Shown here: positions 47,567 through 60,215 of the stretch, piece after piece
Position numbering within the stretch: the first letter of the stretch is position 1
Layout of the letters: the number at the start of each line of letters is the position of its first letter
From: Isoetes taiwanensis
Lineage: Eukaryota > Streptophyta > Lycopodiopsida > Isoetales > Isoetaceae
Assembly: GCA_021234155.1 (NCBI GenBank)
Contig: JAJEKV010000016.1
Span: 20,831,863-20,895,862 of the forward strand
Reading direction: 5' to 3'
DNA: 64,000 bases
Program-made: the position numbers and the translations under genes
The notes under the pieces: generated by a model
Seen by the model: only the letters and a program-made list of their open reading frames with translations
Told to the model about the DNA's origin: nothing
Databases searched by the model: none

Positions 47567-49076
47567 TGTGACGCCTGTGTATTTATACTCAGATAATGAT
47601 GCATACCATGACACGTCACCAGTAATTAGTTAAACCCTTAAGGGTCTACAGGGGAATAAAATGGATTTTATTAGCTATGATAATAAAATTAGGGGTAATT
47701 ACCCCAATTATGCTAATTAAGGTATAATAGTTAAATGTCACCAATAAGGGAATGCCACCTAGTCTAACTCGATTGGCCAAGTGGGACTTGCTAATGCGCG
47801 GGTGGAGAAATAGGGATCCTACCCTATTTTTGCCCCAAATTCGAATTGGGAAGAGGAGAGGAGGAGCAACTCCCAGTTTTTGCCAGTCCTTGCCAACAGA
47901 CTCCAAGTATGGAGACCTATCGTGATAATGGCTCCAGCCAAGACTGGTTAGTCCCTAGATAGCTTCTATCTCCGCTAACACTTCTTTGACTAGATGGAAT
48001 GGTTCAATTCTCTTTCTTATGTTATTTTGGATGATGATGGATACTTAGATGGTGTTTATATTCTTTCTTTTTGCTCCCTCCGTGTATTGGGGTTAAGGGA
48101 AGGGTAGAGACCTAAAGGCCATCTAGAAGTAGAGATGTTCCTAGTTAGAACCCTTAAAAACCCAAGAATGCGGCCGTGTACGTGAGCCAACCCGGCCGAG
48201 GATGCTATGATGTGGTTCAGCACCAAACAATGCATTACACCTAATCGGGAATTAGGGGTGGAGCCTTGCTGAGCGTGGCTACTGGGACTCCTACAGTATG
48301 CTAGGCCTATAGTCGGTCATTGTGTGTGGGCTGGGTATGGGTCTGACATCTCCTTTGTCATTGGATATGGCCGTTATAGACGTCCTCGACTTTGTGTAGA
48401 TTTAGGGGGGTAAGTCGGGTACGGATACGGGTGCTACAGAGGTGGCAGGTATCCTCTAGCACACCCTGTGGAACCGTTGTGATCCCGAGGAGAAGCTTCT
48501 CGACCTACCTCATCGGATGGGGAGATGTAACCCCGAGTAGTCCCAAAAGGTGATTCCTTGGGATTGCATCTCCGGAGGGCTACAAGCACGTCATAGCATG
48601 ATTCAGCCTATCTGCAAAGTGTGCACAGGAGGGGCGGATGGAGTGGATTACCCTAGCCATTGTCTTATGCCAGCCAACGCCATGTTATACTTCCGTCTGC
48701 TATTATCTTGAGGCCTGGATGTCAGTTGACCCCTTGGAGTCTGAGCCTCGAGTAGCGCCTTGTTATGGTATATTGTTCATCTTATTGATAGTTGTACTTT
48801 TCTTTCATTGATGATGATGGATGGGCCACCCTTCATGGTGGTATATTCTTTTTAGCATGATTGTTGTATGCTAACGTGTATGTATGCTTCCGTTGTATAG
48901 AATTTCCCATAGAGGACGTGGGACTCTAATGACTCTGTGTTCCTCGCCCGGACACTTGGCCATCCCAAGTGGTCCGAGTATGACGGAGGGCCTTACCATG
49001 GTGATGTAGTCGCCATGGGAGGGGAATTCCTATATTTATACGATGGGAGCATCATATAGATTCTAGGAGCGTCACA
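47567..49076 (+). repeat. Long LTR, copy B
   Basis: Equivalent of 28365-29871, again TGTGACG to CGTCACA with the PBS-like TGATATCAGAGC right after it. Differences cluster near 47.57, 48.17-48.24, 48.47 and 48.93 kb. Confidence 0.7.
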
Positions 49077-49705
49077 ATGATATCAGAGCATGATTTTGGT
49101 GGACCAAATCATTGCACTGACCATAATCTAACTCGTTAGTTGACGGTACTTTTCCTTAGATTAAAGTATTCCAACTCTATAGTTAGCATGTGAGTTGACC
49201 TAGTTATGGGAACTTAGTTGAGTAGGTGAGTGCTCTACAGTACGGTGATTAGGTTTAGATGGTGGAGCCAGAGGTTTGTGTTTTGCAAGCGCCATAACTT
49301 TCTCCAGGTAGCTCGAATGGACGGGATTTTTGATCTAGCGTATCGGCCATCGTCCAAATAAACTAGGGACATCGTTACCTGGCAGCAGAAGGGCAAAAAA
49401 ATGGGTCAAAGATCTACTCGGGCGCCGCTCGAATCGGACCGGGCATATGAAACGCGTATACCGCCGTATAAAAAAAATTTCTTTAGTTCTTCAAAAAAAA
49501 AAAAAAGTTTAAAAAAAAAAAATTGAATTTTAAATCAAAGTGACGTTTTTTTTAATTTTGCTCGCCTTGCCTCCGTCACGCGTCTGCCTAGCCCATCCGC
49601 CATAGCCGCCGGAGCTGAAGCTTGAAGCGCCTTCAATGTTTAGAGCTTCATGGTTTAAGACATGAAGTTAAATGGAAAATTAGTTTCGAAGAATCTTTTA
49701 CTCAC

Positions 49706-50011
49706 CCGTTCTTCTTCTTTTTCTTCAAAGTCAAGGTAAATAGGTTCTTGCTTCTTTGAAATTTTTCCTTTCCGGCTTTTTCATCTTTTTCTTGAATACA
49801 ATCCCAGGACTAGCTCTTCTCACATAATCACTGGCTTTATGCTGCAAGACAATACCATCAAAACAAAATAACATAAAATTAAATTCATCATTCCTTCTAC
49901 CTTTTTTACTTCATGGCCTTTTTCAAGCATTTTTTTCTTCCATGCAGCATAGCCACCATCTTTTATTTTTTGCATCAAATCATCAACGGGGAAACTACCC
50001 CAATCAGAGAA
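49706..50011 (-). pseudogene. Two exons of an unrecognised gene, copy B
   Basis: Same two exons and 59-bp intron as at 30501-30806, with no visible change. 49077-49705 repeats the non-coding 29872-30500. Confidence 0.5.
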
Positions 50012-50112
50012 CTACACAAAGGTCACAATAAAAATTTTACAATGAGAAATAACAATTAATAAGAAAAATAAAAAGAGAATATTGGCCAATTGAGAGGGCT
50101 AGAAGACTCACA

Positions 50113-52141
50113 TGGAAAAAAGGTGCTTGGGTGTTAGAGAAAAAGCAGCTTGCTACAGTGCATAGGCGAATACAAAATATTCGCACGTCGACTGGACATG
50201 GTGCTTCTCTACGAAAAGCATTTACAAAAGATGGAAAACTCAGTGGTTTGAAGACACATGACTGGCATAAGTTTCTGCAGGTGTTTTATCATGAGTTTTA
50301 TTTCATGACTATTGAAAGTATTGGCATGTATCAAACTATTGTTTGTTGTGGATGCATGTGCTTCCCTGTGCCATTGGAAGCTACCTGACACCAGCTATAA
50401 GGAGTATTATAAACCGTTTAGGCAAATTTGTGAGATGGGTATGGTTGAAGGAAATTGATATCTCTGACATTCCAAAGATGGAGGAGGAGGCCATTTTACT
50501 CTTATGTGATATCGAGAAAGAGCTTCCTACGAGCTTTTTAGATCTACAAGTATTATATTTTCCTTTACTTAATTCTTTTGCACTATTTTTTTTTTCCTTT
50601 TCTTGTACAGATCTAATAATATTAATGCAATAATGTTATTGGCGTAGGTGCACCTATTAATTCATATTCCAAATGAGATCAAATTAGGAGGTCCTGCTCC
50701 TGCACGATGGATGTTCTTCCTCGAGCGATACATGAAAGTGCTCAAGGGGTTTGTCCGCCAAATGGCTAGGCCAGAAGGGTGTATAGCAGAGGGACATCTC
50801 ATACAAGAAACATTGTTTTTCCTGAATGACGTGACCATTGCATGCAATCCAGATGGCCTTAAAATGTGGGATGAAAAAGAGCCCGATGAGATAATATCAG
50901 AAGTTATACAAGGCAAAGGTGTGGAGAAGAATCTAAATGATGAGATGTTTTGTGCAATAAATAATTTTGTCATGAATAATGCGACGAGTCTGCAATCTTG
51001 GCGAGACATGTATGAAATTGCAAAGGAAGAAGCGCGAAGAAATGGCTCACATAGACGTGGTTCAATAATTGAAGAATGTACCTTGCCAGACACCATGACC
51101 AATGATTGGTTATTAGCTCGTATGGAAGAAGCAAGAGATGGTGGACAAATGATTCCAGATGATGATTATGAGCTTGCTATTGGATGCAATAGAAAGGTAC
51201 GTAACTAGAATATTTATATACAATAAACTATAGTTTTACTAAAACGCTTTCATTTTAGGCACGATTTCATACATCCATGTGGGCAATATGGGCAGCACTT
51301 TCGTATCAGTAAGGTTGATAAATGGAGAATCACCTTTGACTCTGGAATCATGGCACAATTTGAACAAAAGAGTCAAGCAAGCAGTAGGGATTGTAACCCC
51401 GTTGATGGTGAATTATACTATGTCGGAACCATATCAGATATCATTGAGTTAGACTATCGAACCTTTCATGTAAACGTATTGAAAGCACAGTGGTTCAAGG
51501 TTGTGTACCGAGGCCGCGGAAAAACAATCAGGACACATGCTTCTGGATTTGTGGAGATTGATTCCACAAAAGTGCTACCCGAGATGGGTTCATCCAAATC
51601 ATGACAACACTAATTGGTGGATTGTTATACACTCCCACCCTAGATCTCGTCGTATCATTGGAATTCCCACACCTACAAACGATATCGAGCCAACATCTGG
51701 ACGATGGACAGTCGAGTCATATAGCAGAAGATTTCATGTTTGTAGTAGAACATGAACTTGATGTGCTAGACACTGATGCCATTGAAGACAATGTCGATTT
51801 ACAAGAGATGGTGGAGAGACGGATAATGAGTTACCTCAAGCACTTTATGTCCATGAAAACATTGATTTCCGGCGGAGATGCTAGCTTCATTTTGCGATCT
51901 CCAATGGTCTCCTCTCCACGAGATGAGGTTGGAACTAATCTGCAACTAAGTCAACGATGGCATTGATGACGAGGATTACATTGAAGATGAAGAATTTCTA
52001 GGTAATGATTCACATTTTAATTCACATAGGGGCTTACATCTACATCTGGATGATGATGAGTTAGATGACATTGAGCATGACATCAATGACCAATCTAATC
52101 TTAATGCTTTGAAACATTTAGTTGTATATATCTATGAATAG
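50113..52141 (+). pseudogene. CACTA TNP2-like remnant, copy B
   Basis: Equivalent of 30908-32931. Here the first block is better preserved: GKLSGLKTHDWHKFLQ runs straight to a CTGCAG|GTG donor, whereas copy A reads CCGGGCATAAGTTTCGCAG. The DUF4218 block (50648-51208, 186 codons) is identical. The acidic tail is frameshifted near 51.8-51.95 kb. Confidence 0.85.
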
Positions 52142-53757
52142 CCTACTCTGTAGGTTTCTCTTTGTCGAAATGGATAACTATGATTCATCAGAGATATAAA
52201 CCATATATATGTGATATATGGCATGACACAGGGTATAGTACTAATCATCAGCAATGAAATGTTTAAGCATACCCTTTAAGTTTTTAATATTTTGATCAAA
52301 CATTGTTAAACTGTACCAATGAAGAAACACACATATCTTGAAGAGGCAATCAATGGAAAGACGACGTTGGAGTCCTCATTTAAATATCCCAGAACAAAAG
52401 ATGCCCTATCCAATACTCTGTATAGATACAGAATGGAGTAAAAGCTTGGGGAGCTCTATGTAGGAGTCTTAGGATCCTACATAAGAGGTAGAATGAAACC
52501 AAGGAAACTAAACAGAATAAACTCACAACGATTGTAAGCACATAAAAGGAGATGGCAAATACCCAACATGATAGTGTCTCAGATGCATCAATATGCAATT
52601 TCAATATAAAAGCTAAGTATCAAGAAACTCCTAATGAGTAAGATAAAACACATCACTAGACAAACTGCTACATGCTAAAGCCAGATGACTGTACCAGTCC
52701 AATACATCAGCCCAATACAAACTTGTGACATAAGAGAAAGAAAAGGTACCTCCTCTGTTAAAGATAAGCGGCTTGATAAAGATAAGCGGCTTACACCAGT
52801 GACAAGTAACAGTGCCTTAATAGATGTGTTGTTGCGCCTTTTCCAAGATACTTTTCTTAACAAACTTAACTATTTGACAAATGGCAGAAGTATGAAGAGC
52901 CTTCAAGCAAACACGAGACAGGCTGCAAAGTGTCAAAAAATACAGAAAAGCCTTTTAACTGCAAACTTTAAAGCCACTGTAGCCAAAAGGAGAAGGTGAA
53001 GGACTTGACATAACATAGGAAGCAAGCCAGGAAGCATATTTTTCAGAGGTCCTATAAATATGGCTACTCTCCAGTCAATCATTCTCTAAATCTTGCACTA
53101 AATAAAGCAAGAATGATTGATAATGAAGCTGGTAACAGTGAAGCTGGTAAGGCATCCAAATACTGATCGACACATGAGGTAAGACACCAAGCCAAATTCA
53201 AACCCAGTACGATCTCCATGCTTATAAAGTAATGTCCGTCTTATGTCATGCAGATATTAGCACGCAAATCCAAAATTTAAATTGTCTCTGTGCTCCTCAC
53301 TTGAAGAAGATTCAGATTGGACAACCCATGTAACTCCTACAAGGAAGGAGAAAATAGCAGGACAATGTGACCTAAGCAAAGGGGCTAAGAGCGGGCACAA
53401 AACAATTCAGTTGATGCGTAAAACTAAGACAACACGAGGTTTATACAAGGCTATAGAAAACTATGACAACGAGAAAAAATAAGAAAAGAAATGTAGCTAC
53501 AACAAGGAAAAGACTTTCTGACCTTAAAGCGGCTTGGATTCAAAACTCTTCAAGAAAAAGACTTGCAACATAGCAAAAACGAATTGCATGTAGCTTGGAT
53601 TTGAACATGTAGGCGCAACTCAAAAGCACAACAATCTAACCAATAGATGAAACATATAATCTGAAAAGCATTGCCGGAAAAGAGCTATTTATCTTGAAAA
53701 ATGAAACACAATCTATATACCAAGGCAATTAAGAACAATGAGCTACAAATGTGGCAA
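52142..53757. other. Copy B of the 32.9-34.5 kb intergenic DNA
   Basis: Repeats 32932-34548 with scattered small differences (for example near 52.83 and 53.61 kb). No gene is seen. Confidence 0.6.
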
Positions 53758-53870
<113 letters not shown>

Positions 53871-53935
53871 GAAAAGGCAGATCAGCATCCATGCATCCTC
53901 GGCTTCCATGTATCCTTCTAGGTTCTCAAAATAGG

Positions 53936-54760
53936 AAGCGACCTGGAGTAACCAAGCAAGAGTACACCAAATATGAAGCAACCTAAGCTTGTAATCTCGA
54001 ACCCTGAATCCGTGAATTATAAGTTGCACTAGCTCCTCAAAAATAAACTGGCTTTTGGATTCATCCTGTAACTTAAACTGTAACTTGAAAGAACTGCCGG
54101 TGGTATGAGTGCTTAAAACAAATAAGCAAAGAAAATAATAGAGCTTTTTAATGGCCAGAAAAATAAAATAACGATCGATAGCTAGGCACAAAAACGGACT
54201 AAAAGGGAGCGCAGACATGATACTAGGCAAAGCTAGAACTATCACCGCTTCCGATAGATTGGAAAGCAACCAAGGAGAAAGCATAAAAGAAAAAACTGTA
54301 AAGAAAGGTACAAAGAAGAGCCAACGCCAAATCACAAAAATTTAGTATGGCTACTTTAGGACAAGCGACGCACAAAGGGAGAGGCTCAAAAGGCGCCGGA
54401 TGAAAATGAAAGAGATGCGTAAGGCTATAAATACTCTAAGGGGAACTCTCTCAACTAGCCTCAAGAAGCGGATTTATCTGCTAATCTTGAAACGCAGATA
54501 AATCATACATAACTTTTGCACATGGATGAATTTTGGGCTGATCAGAGACATTCCGACTTACCTAGGAACCTTTCAAGTAAAAGAAAAATCATCGAAAAAG
54601 GATCTCGGTTTACCGAGATATGATGCTTCAAATTTCGGGCTCCAAAACAACCCAGAATTGCTCCCTGCGTTCATGCTCTGCAACATTCATTTTTCCAAAG
54701 AGACAAAACCCTAAACTCATGCTGCATACATGTTATACATGTTTACGTACATACATAAAT
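53936..54760. other. Unique flank right of the duplication
   Basis: Non-repeated DNA beyond the segmental copy. The only feature is the inverted promoter-like block at 54361-54508. No gene is seen; the long minus-strand frame crossing the microsatellite is a repeat artefact. Confidence 0.5.
54361..54508 (+). repeat. Promoter-like 148-bp block, inverse of 27171-27318
   Basis: Contains CTATAAATACTC (TATA box 54426-54433) and about 30 bases downstream AACTCTCTCAACTAGCC, a plausible start region, on the plus strand. Similarity to the 27-kb block ends sharply at both sides, so it behaves like a mobile or terminal repeat. It could be the end of an element whose other parts diverged. Confidence 0.6.
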
Positions 54761-54942
54761 GGGTGCAAAATCGGTACTGGGTAGCAGAAATCACCGTCCG
54801 GACGCCGCTTACAAGTGCTTAAAATCGGTGTGTTTTAAACACGACGTGCGTGATTGAAGTATTGACATGTAGGGTGCGCGCCCGTCAAATGACAGGCTGA
54901 GAGAATCATGAACATGTTTGGTGCCGGAAACATGAATGCTTG

Positions 54943-54972
54943 TAGCCCGCCATATTCCTGGATGGCGGGCTA
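54943..54972. repeat. Hairpin with perfect 11-bp stem
   Basis: TAGCCCGCCAT (54943-54953) pairs with ATGGCGGGCTA (54962-54972) across an 8-base loop. It lies just inside the left end of the candidate transposon. No U-run follows, so it is not a terminator. Confidence 0.6.
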
Positions 54973-55120
54973 ACCCATCTTGAATTCAAGCAAAATGGAG
55001 GGACTAATTGTTTCCAAGAATTGCCTGAACCGAAATTCAACAATTTGCCCTCACCAATTTTGCAATACACTTCAATCCGGGATAGATGAAACCCAATTCC
55101 TCTCCCCATTCAATTTACAG

Positions 55121-57644
55121 AGCCATTGATGCGACAAGGAAGAGAGATCAGAGGCGTAAATTGTATGCAAAGAAGGTAGCAATGAAGAAGAATTCCCCTT
55201 CTAAAGATTAGCCTTCAAAGAAGAATAAGAAATTGAGACCGAAAGTGACCTTAGAATAAGAGAAATTTCAGGAGAAATTTATGAAGTATTCAACCAAATT
55301 AGTACAAATGTTGATAACAATGACAAAGGGCGTATCCTTGATGGTCTTACGTGGAGGGCAAGGGATTTACCAATTGCTTCTATAAAGAAATCTAAAGCAG
55401 GTTACTATGGCCGAGCAAATGGTGAAGAATTTGAAGGAAACAATGCAAGAACATAAGTTTGAGAGGAATCATGACATGCTTCGTGCAAGGAAGTCCACCC
55501 TCATAATGGCGAAGTAGTACAAATGGTGTCAAGCCATTGAATCAAGCGAGAAGTGGCGGATTGCTCAAAGATCCCCGGAAAAACAATTTCAAATGCTTTT
55601 CAAAGAAGGGTGCAAGCTAACAAAGGGGAAGGACCTTGGTCAATGTTCGGGGAGGAGGAAGCGGATGGATATCATGTTAGAACACAATAGAGAAGTGTTA
55701 TCAAGTTCGGGACGAGAAAATACAAGAGTTTCTCCATACAAGAAAGGCGTGAGGAAGTATGTATCGAGAGGCGAGGGAATAAAGATGGAACATCCAATTC
55801 ACCTTCTTGAAGTCAGCCAAGTAAGTATTCATCCTATATTGTATGGTTCATTATATGTAGCATTTATTTGGCATTCACACAATTTCCCTGCAGTTGCAAT
55901 TCTACCTCAGGTTTAGAGAGGAGAATCCTCATATCAAAATTGCATTGCAGACTTTTGAGAGGTTGAAACCGAGTTTTGTAAGGAGGATGCGTGAGAGGCA
56001 TACATGCTGTTGCATTTACCACTTGAAATTTGAATACATCATGCAGGGATTGAACAGCCTGAGAAAATCGGGTGGAGTTCATGACAATTGCAACTGCCAC
56101 TGTGAGATTTGTGGCCCTGGCCCAGAATGTGCAGCCAAGGAGCATACAATCAAGTGCACCAGTGATTTATGGAGACAAGTGGTCTGCAGCAAAGGTGATG
56201 ATGAGGAGTGGTTTGATCATAACTGCTTGATGTTGGCGTGTAAAAAATGTGGGAACCTGTCTTGAGATTAGTACAGAAGGAGAGAAGTCCCAAAGAGTTT
56301 CAAGAGGATGTGAAGAAGGTAATATCAGATTTTGTTCCACACCGGTGGACTAGCATGGGTGTGTGAGAAGGGCAAACTAATAGCATGGCAAAACAATTAA
56401 ATGGCAATTGTAATGGTTATGGTCAAATAATATCTATTAAGCCAAGCTAATCTCCTTGATAATATCCCAGTCCAAAAATAGCAGTTTCTAAAAGGCCAAC
56501 TTCAAAAGGTCATATCTCAGCGAATATAAGTCAGATTATTGCCTGTCCAAAGAAGATAAAAAAGAACAGAAGATTGGAGCAGATCAGGAATAGACTCAAC
56601 AATGGTAGGAAAGTCATAAAAGAGACTCACTTTTACATTTCTGATGATAAAGTGCATGACTCATTATTTGTGGAACACTGCCTACAAAAGCATGTTGCAT
56701 GGCTTAAGGAACAGGAAATAGAGTATGAGAAGCATTGGGTTTGGAGTGATGGCTGCTCATCACAATTCAAGTCAGGAAAACCTTTTTTTTTTCTTGGGCA
56801 GGTACTTCACAATGAATGACAAGGAAATAGTGTGGAACTACTTTGCCACTGCTCATGGTAAAGGTGAACATGATGGTGCAGGTGCTGTTATCAAAAGGCT
56901 GTTAAGTAAGGAACAACTCAAACACAATGGTGTGCAACTGAGGCATGCTAAAGATATTGTAAATTTTCTGTGTACATATTTCAGCAGTCTACCAGTTGAT
57001 GAAACAGATGAGATCAAAAGATATTTTTGGGAAATTGAACCTGCTGTTGTGGCAAACATGGAAGAATATGAAATTGAAACACTTAAAGGCACAAAGAAGA
57101 TCCACTGTATCAGACCTGTCAGCAGGAGTAGACCAAACAGGCTTGCTCATAGATGCCTGTCATGTTTCTGCTTGTTTTGCATGGATCATAATTGGGACTC
57201 CTGCATCAATACAGGTAGATTTGGAAAGTGGGAGGTAACTGACTTAAAACCAGGAGTTGAGAAAAGGAGACTCTTGAACAAGCCAATGAATGGATCAGTA
57301 ATTTGGTAGAGGTAGGTGACAATTTTGCAGTGAATGCTGAGGCAGACAATTCAGAGGGTGTGGACTTCTACATCCTCAAATGCACAGAACCCAAATGCAC
57401 ACTTGAAGATTCATACAAAGATGGATGGGGGCAAAAATTTGGAGTGCATGAGGTTATCTTAAGTGGATTGTATTATCAATTCTTGGGTAATTTCAAGTAC
57501 ATGTTGCTCACTAAACAACCCGAAGCCTCGCGGTACGACCATGTGGTAAGATATCCTAAAATTGATATGGATAAAATTGAAGGCCTGAGACATGTACAAA
57601 ATTTCGGGGAGACCCATGAAAAATTATGGCCAGTCTCCCAATAA
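55121..57644 (+). pseudogene. Transposase-like Cys-rich protein gene
   Basis: Blocks in order: a basic N-terminal part (from about 55121 after a TTTACAG acceptor, stops present); FYLRFREENPHIKIALQTFE and LKPSFVRRMRERHTCCC; a Cys/His cluster CNCHCEICGPGPEC..C..C..CKKC (56083-56262) likely binding zinc; then VWSDGCSSQFKS (about 56.73 kb), YFATAHGKGEHDGAGAVIKR (about 56.85 kb), and CFCLFCMDHNWDSC; and a C-terminal block with VGDNFAV, YILKC and GLYYQFLGNFKYM ending at 57644. The SDG..SQ(F/Y)K and HGK...DG.G...KR strings recur in uncharacterised transposase-like proteins of animals and plants, from memory; I infer an RNase H-fold nuclease. A one-base shift lies in the T10 run at 56782-56791, and stops occur near 55.2 and 56.27 kb. 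It may be broken, or mis-sequenced. Confidence 0.6.
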
Positions 57645-58145
57645 CATTGTAATTCTTTGACACTTAACCAAATTGATGGCATTCTTTTCAAGTGATTTGT
57701 TGTTCCAAAGACCTAAGCACGTAAGCACACATTTGTATATATATTAATAATAGTGAGGATGCACAAGGGTGGTGTGCATGGACACGTACTTTTGAAATGA
57801 AGATTGAATTGTTGTTTAAGAATGTACATTTGTGAAATTGGAATAACATTCAATTATTTATTTTGATACCATCACTATCCCAACATTCTTGGCAAAATTA
57901 TATTGTAAAGGCATTTCCTCGATGTGACATGTGTCAATTCCAATGGTCGTATGAATTATTTAAGCCACAGTTACGAATTAATTGTTCGGCGTGTGAGGTT
58001 TTTCAGATTATCTTGACGCGCCTAAGCATAGGATTTAAGCACTAGGCCCCTAATCATAGGATTTCAGCTCTTCTTACGCCCTCACGCTACCGCCTTAAGC
58101 CGGCAGAATCCGTTTCCAATTCGCCTCACGCTCCGTTTATTTGCA

Positions 58146-58403
58146 ATGGCCTCTGCATGCAGCGGAAACCAAGCACCAGAGTATGTGCTTAAACAAGTGC
58201 CAGAAGATGCGGATGTCGCTCCGCAATACAAGGGGGCCTACTTCTTCGAGCCGGTTCAGCCAGATTCAAGAACAGACACCGAAGATCGAGAGGAAGAAGA
58301 AGGTATTATCTTGTTTTGCATTTTTTTTTGTTTTGTTTTTCTTTTTCTAACATTCTTGATTTTCTTGTTTACAGAAGTGGAGCAGGAAGTGGGGCAGGAA
58401 GTG

Positions 58404-58434
<31 letters not shown>

Positions 58435-58568
58435 TGGAAGAAGAAGAGGAATCTGAAGAAGAAGAAGAAGACAATTCTGAGGAGGAAGAGGAAGATGGAG
58501 AGGAAGAGGAAGAGGCGGATGAAGAAGAAGAAAAAAATGCCGGGAGTCATATGAAGAGAGCCCACTAA
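58146..58568 (+). CDS. Small acidic protein with one 72-bp intron
   Basis: Starts MASACSGNQAPEYVLKQ. Exon 1 is 58146-58302 and exon 2 is 58375-58568, with a GT..AG intron (58303-58374) carrying a strong pyrimidine tract. Spliced, it gives about 116 residues: a 52-residue N-terminal part (PEDADVAPQYKGAYFF) and a C-terminal half made almost wholly of Glu with some Asp and Ser, ending SHMKRAH. Such tails bind basic partners such as histones, but function here is unknown. A further open stretch (58590-58714, ELEENVWRSRKPLKDTP on to LKTPA) lies in another frame and could be a third exon or the true C-terminus. It is 0.5 kb downstream of the transposase-like gene, same strand, inside the candidate transposon. 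Confidence 0.5.
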
Positions 58569-58626
58569 GAGGCGTGAGGAGGCAGTGAATTGGAGGAGAA
58601 TGTGTGGAGGAGCCGAAAGCCCTTGA

Positions 58627-58707
58627 AAGACACCCCTGAAGACACCACCCAAGACACCCTCAAGACACCCCCTGTTCAAAGACACCCCCCTGAACTGAAG
58701 ACACCGG
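58627..58707. repeat. AAGACACC short repeats
   Basis: Six spaced copies of (A)AGACACC(C) occur in about 80 bp. In one frame they encode a Thr/Pro/Asp-rich stretch that could be the end of the acidic protein. The following 58708-59291 is AT-rich, without a gene, and holds several TAAGCACT words. Confidence 0.6.
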
Positions 58708-59291
58708 CCTGAAGGCCTTTTTTTATAAAAAATTTTTGTTAATATACAAAAAATTTTGTCTCTCACAATTTTCTCTATACTGTCTCATCTACTTCTTTTC
58801 AGCATCACATTTTGTTTTTTCTATTGAGTAAAGAATGAATTCATTTGATGTTCTTACTTCTATTATCCATGCAGGTGGCAAAACATTGAATTCTTGTACA
58901 GTCCATATTTAACAGTGCTCTGGCTCAAACACTAAGCACTTTAATTAGTTTCAGCAGTGCTTGTGAGTAAGCACTAGAATGCAAGAGCACACATGCAATA
59001 AACAGCTATCTGTAAACAGTTATATAGCATAACAGTAAGCACTGCAAACAGTACAGAACATATATGTTTTACCTAGTGTTTTGGCAATTTTTTGTTTAAG
59101 CACTTGGTAAGTTTTAAGCATCCCTTGCAGTTAGCATTGAAGTAGATATAAACAATACAGCAAAAACTTATAGACAAGTCTGCATTGAACTACATAAACA
59201 ATATAGCAAAAACATTCTTAAATTAAGATAAAGATGGTACATGAAAAGTGTAGGATTCCTTGGCCTAAATAAATGACAAACAGGCCAATAA

Positions 59292-60162
59292 TCATGGAGA
59301 ATGACACTCGTCATCACCATAAACCTTCTCCAATTCCTCCTTCACAAACCTGCAGAACTGCAACTGTTTTCCAGAAAGTCTTTCCAAGCATAGCTTCATA
59401 ATCTTTCTATCTGTCTTAGGCCAAGGCTTGTATCTGTGTGTGTTCTTCACCAGTAACTTCATTTTTTCCTCAGTCTTGGCCTGCAGTATTTCTTCTATCT
59501 TTGGAAGAAGGACTGTTAGCACTTCATCATGGACATCCATCTTGAATGCAGGTACCCGCAGAAATTTCCAGGGACTGCTAAGGTAAGACTTGTATAATGA
59601 ATCATCAAGAAGCAAAGTCTTACCTTTGAATCTTGGGTATGACTCATTTATTTTCCCAAGTGGCTTCATCATGACTGGACAGTCAGGTTTGTTCGGGTGG
59701 TGAAAACTGGTCTTCACACATTTTTCCTGTCCCCATACAAATTGAAATTCGTCCCTCAAATCTGGACATAGTACTTGCAGCACATCTTCCACATTAGAGA
59801 GTTGCATTGATGACCATATACCAACACAACACTTCTGTAACAAAGTCTTCAAGAAGAACACTGCTTCTGGTCTGAATATCACTTTCTTTCTGCTAGTGTA
59901 TGTCATTGTCAATCCTGCTTCCAAGCGTATGTGTTCATTTGCACCAAATGTTTTTACCAACACACCATTTAAATCCAAGACAATGAGTTTATCCTTTGCT
60001 GCCAAATCAATGTTTAGTACGTTGGAACATCCTGAATACCTACACAACAGGAATTACTACATGAATAAATAGATGAAGATGAAAATGAAAAATGGGTTGA
60101 ATGTGGAAACCTTTCTGTATCAACAGCAGGATTCTCTGACCTAACAGAATCAACTGGTAATC
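59292..60162 (-). CDS. FCP1-like HAD-superfamily protein, C-terminal exons
   Basis: Exon 60162-60111 (52 bp) is spliced to 60039-59292 through a GT..AG intron, giving ...PAVDTERYSGCSNVLNIDL and then the HAD domain. Motif I is IVLDLNGVLV: the family's catalytic DxDx(T/V) reads DLN, so the second Asp is replaced by Asn. Later motifs are FRPEAVFFLKTLL, GIWSSM (motif II Ser), a Lys-containing segment MMKPLGKI, and LLLDDS (motif IV), then a basic tail (KWP-type, KIMKLCLERLSGKQLQFC). FCP1/SCP-type phosphatases act on RNA polymerase II tail phosphoserines; plant relatives with DLNG are known, and lack of the second Asp suggests weak or no catalysis. Upstream exons continue to the right, probably 60216-61994. 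Confidence 0.7.
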
Positions 60163-60215
60163 CTACAGTGAATGCAACAAAAGAAAATCAATAATATTCA
60201 ATGTTTAAAGCAACA

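Noticed and set aside
58256-58766. Minus-strand Ser-rich and Phe-rich frames
   Set aside because: They are complements of the Glu-codon tract of the acidic protein.
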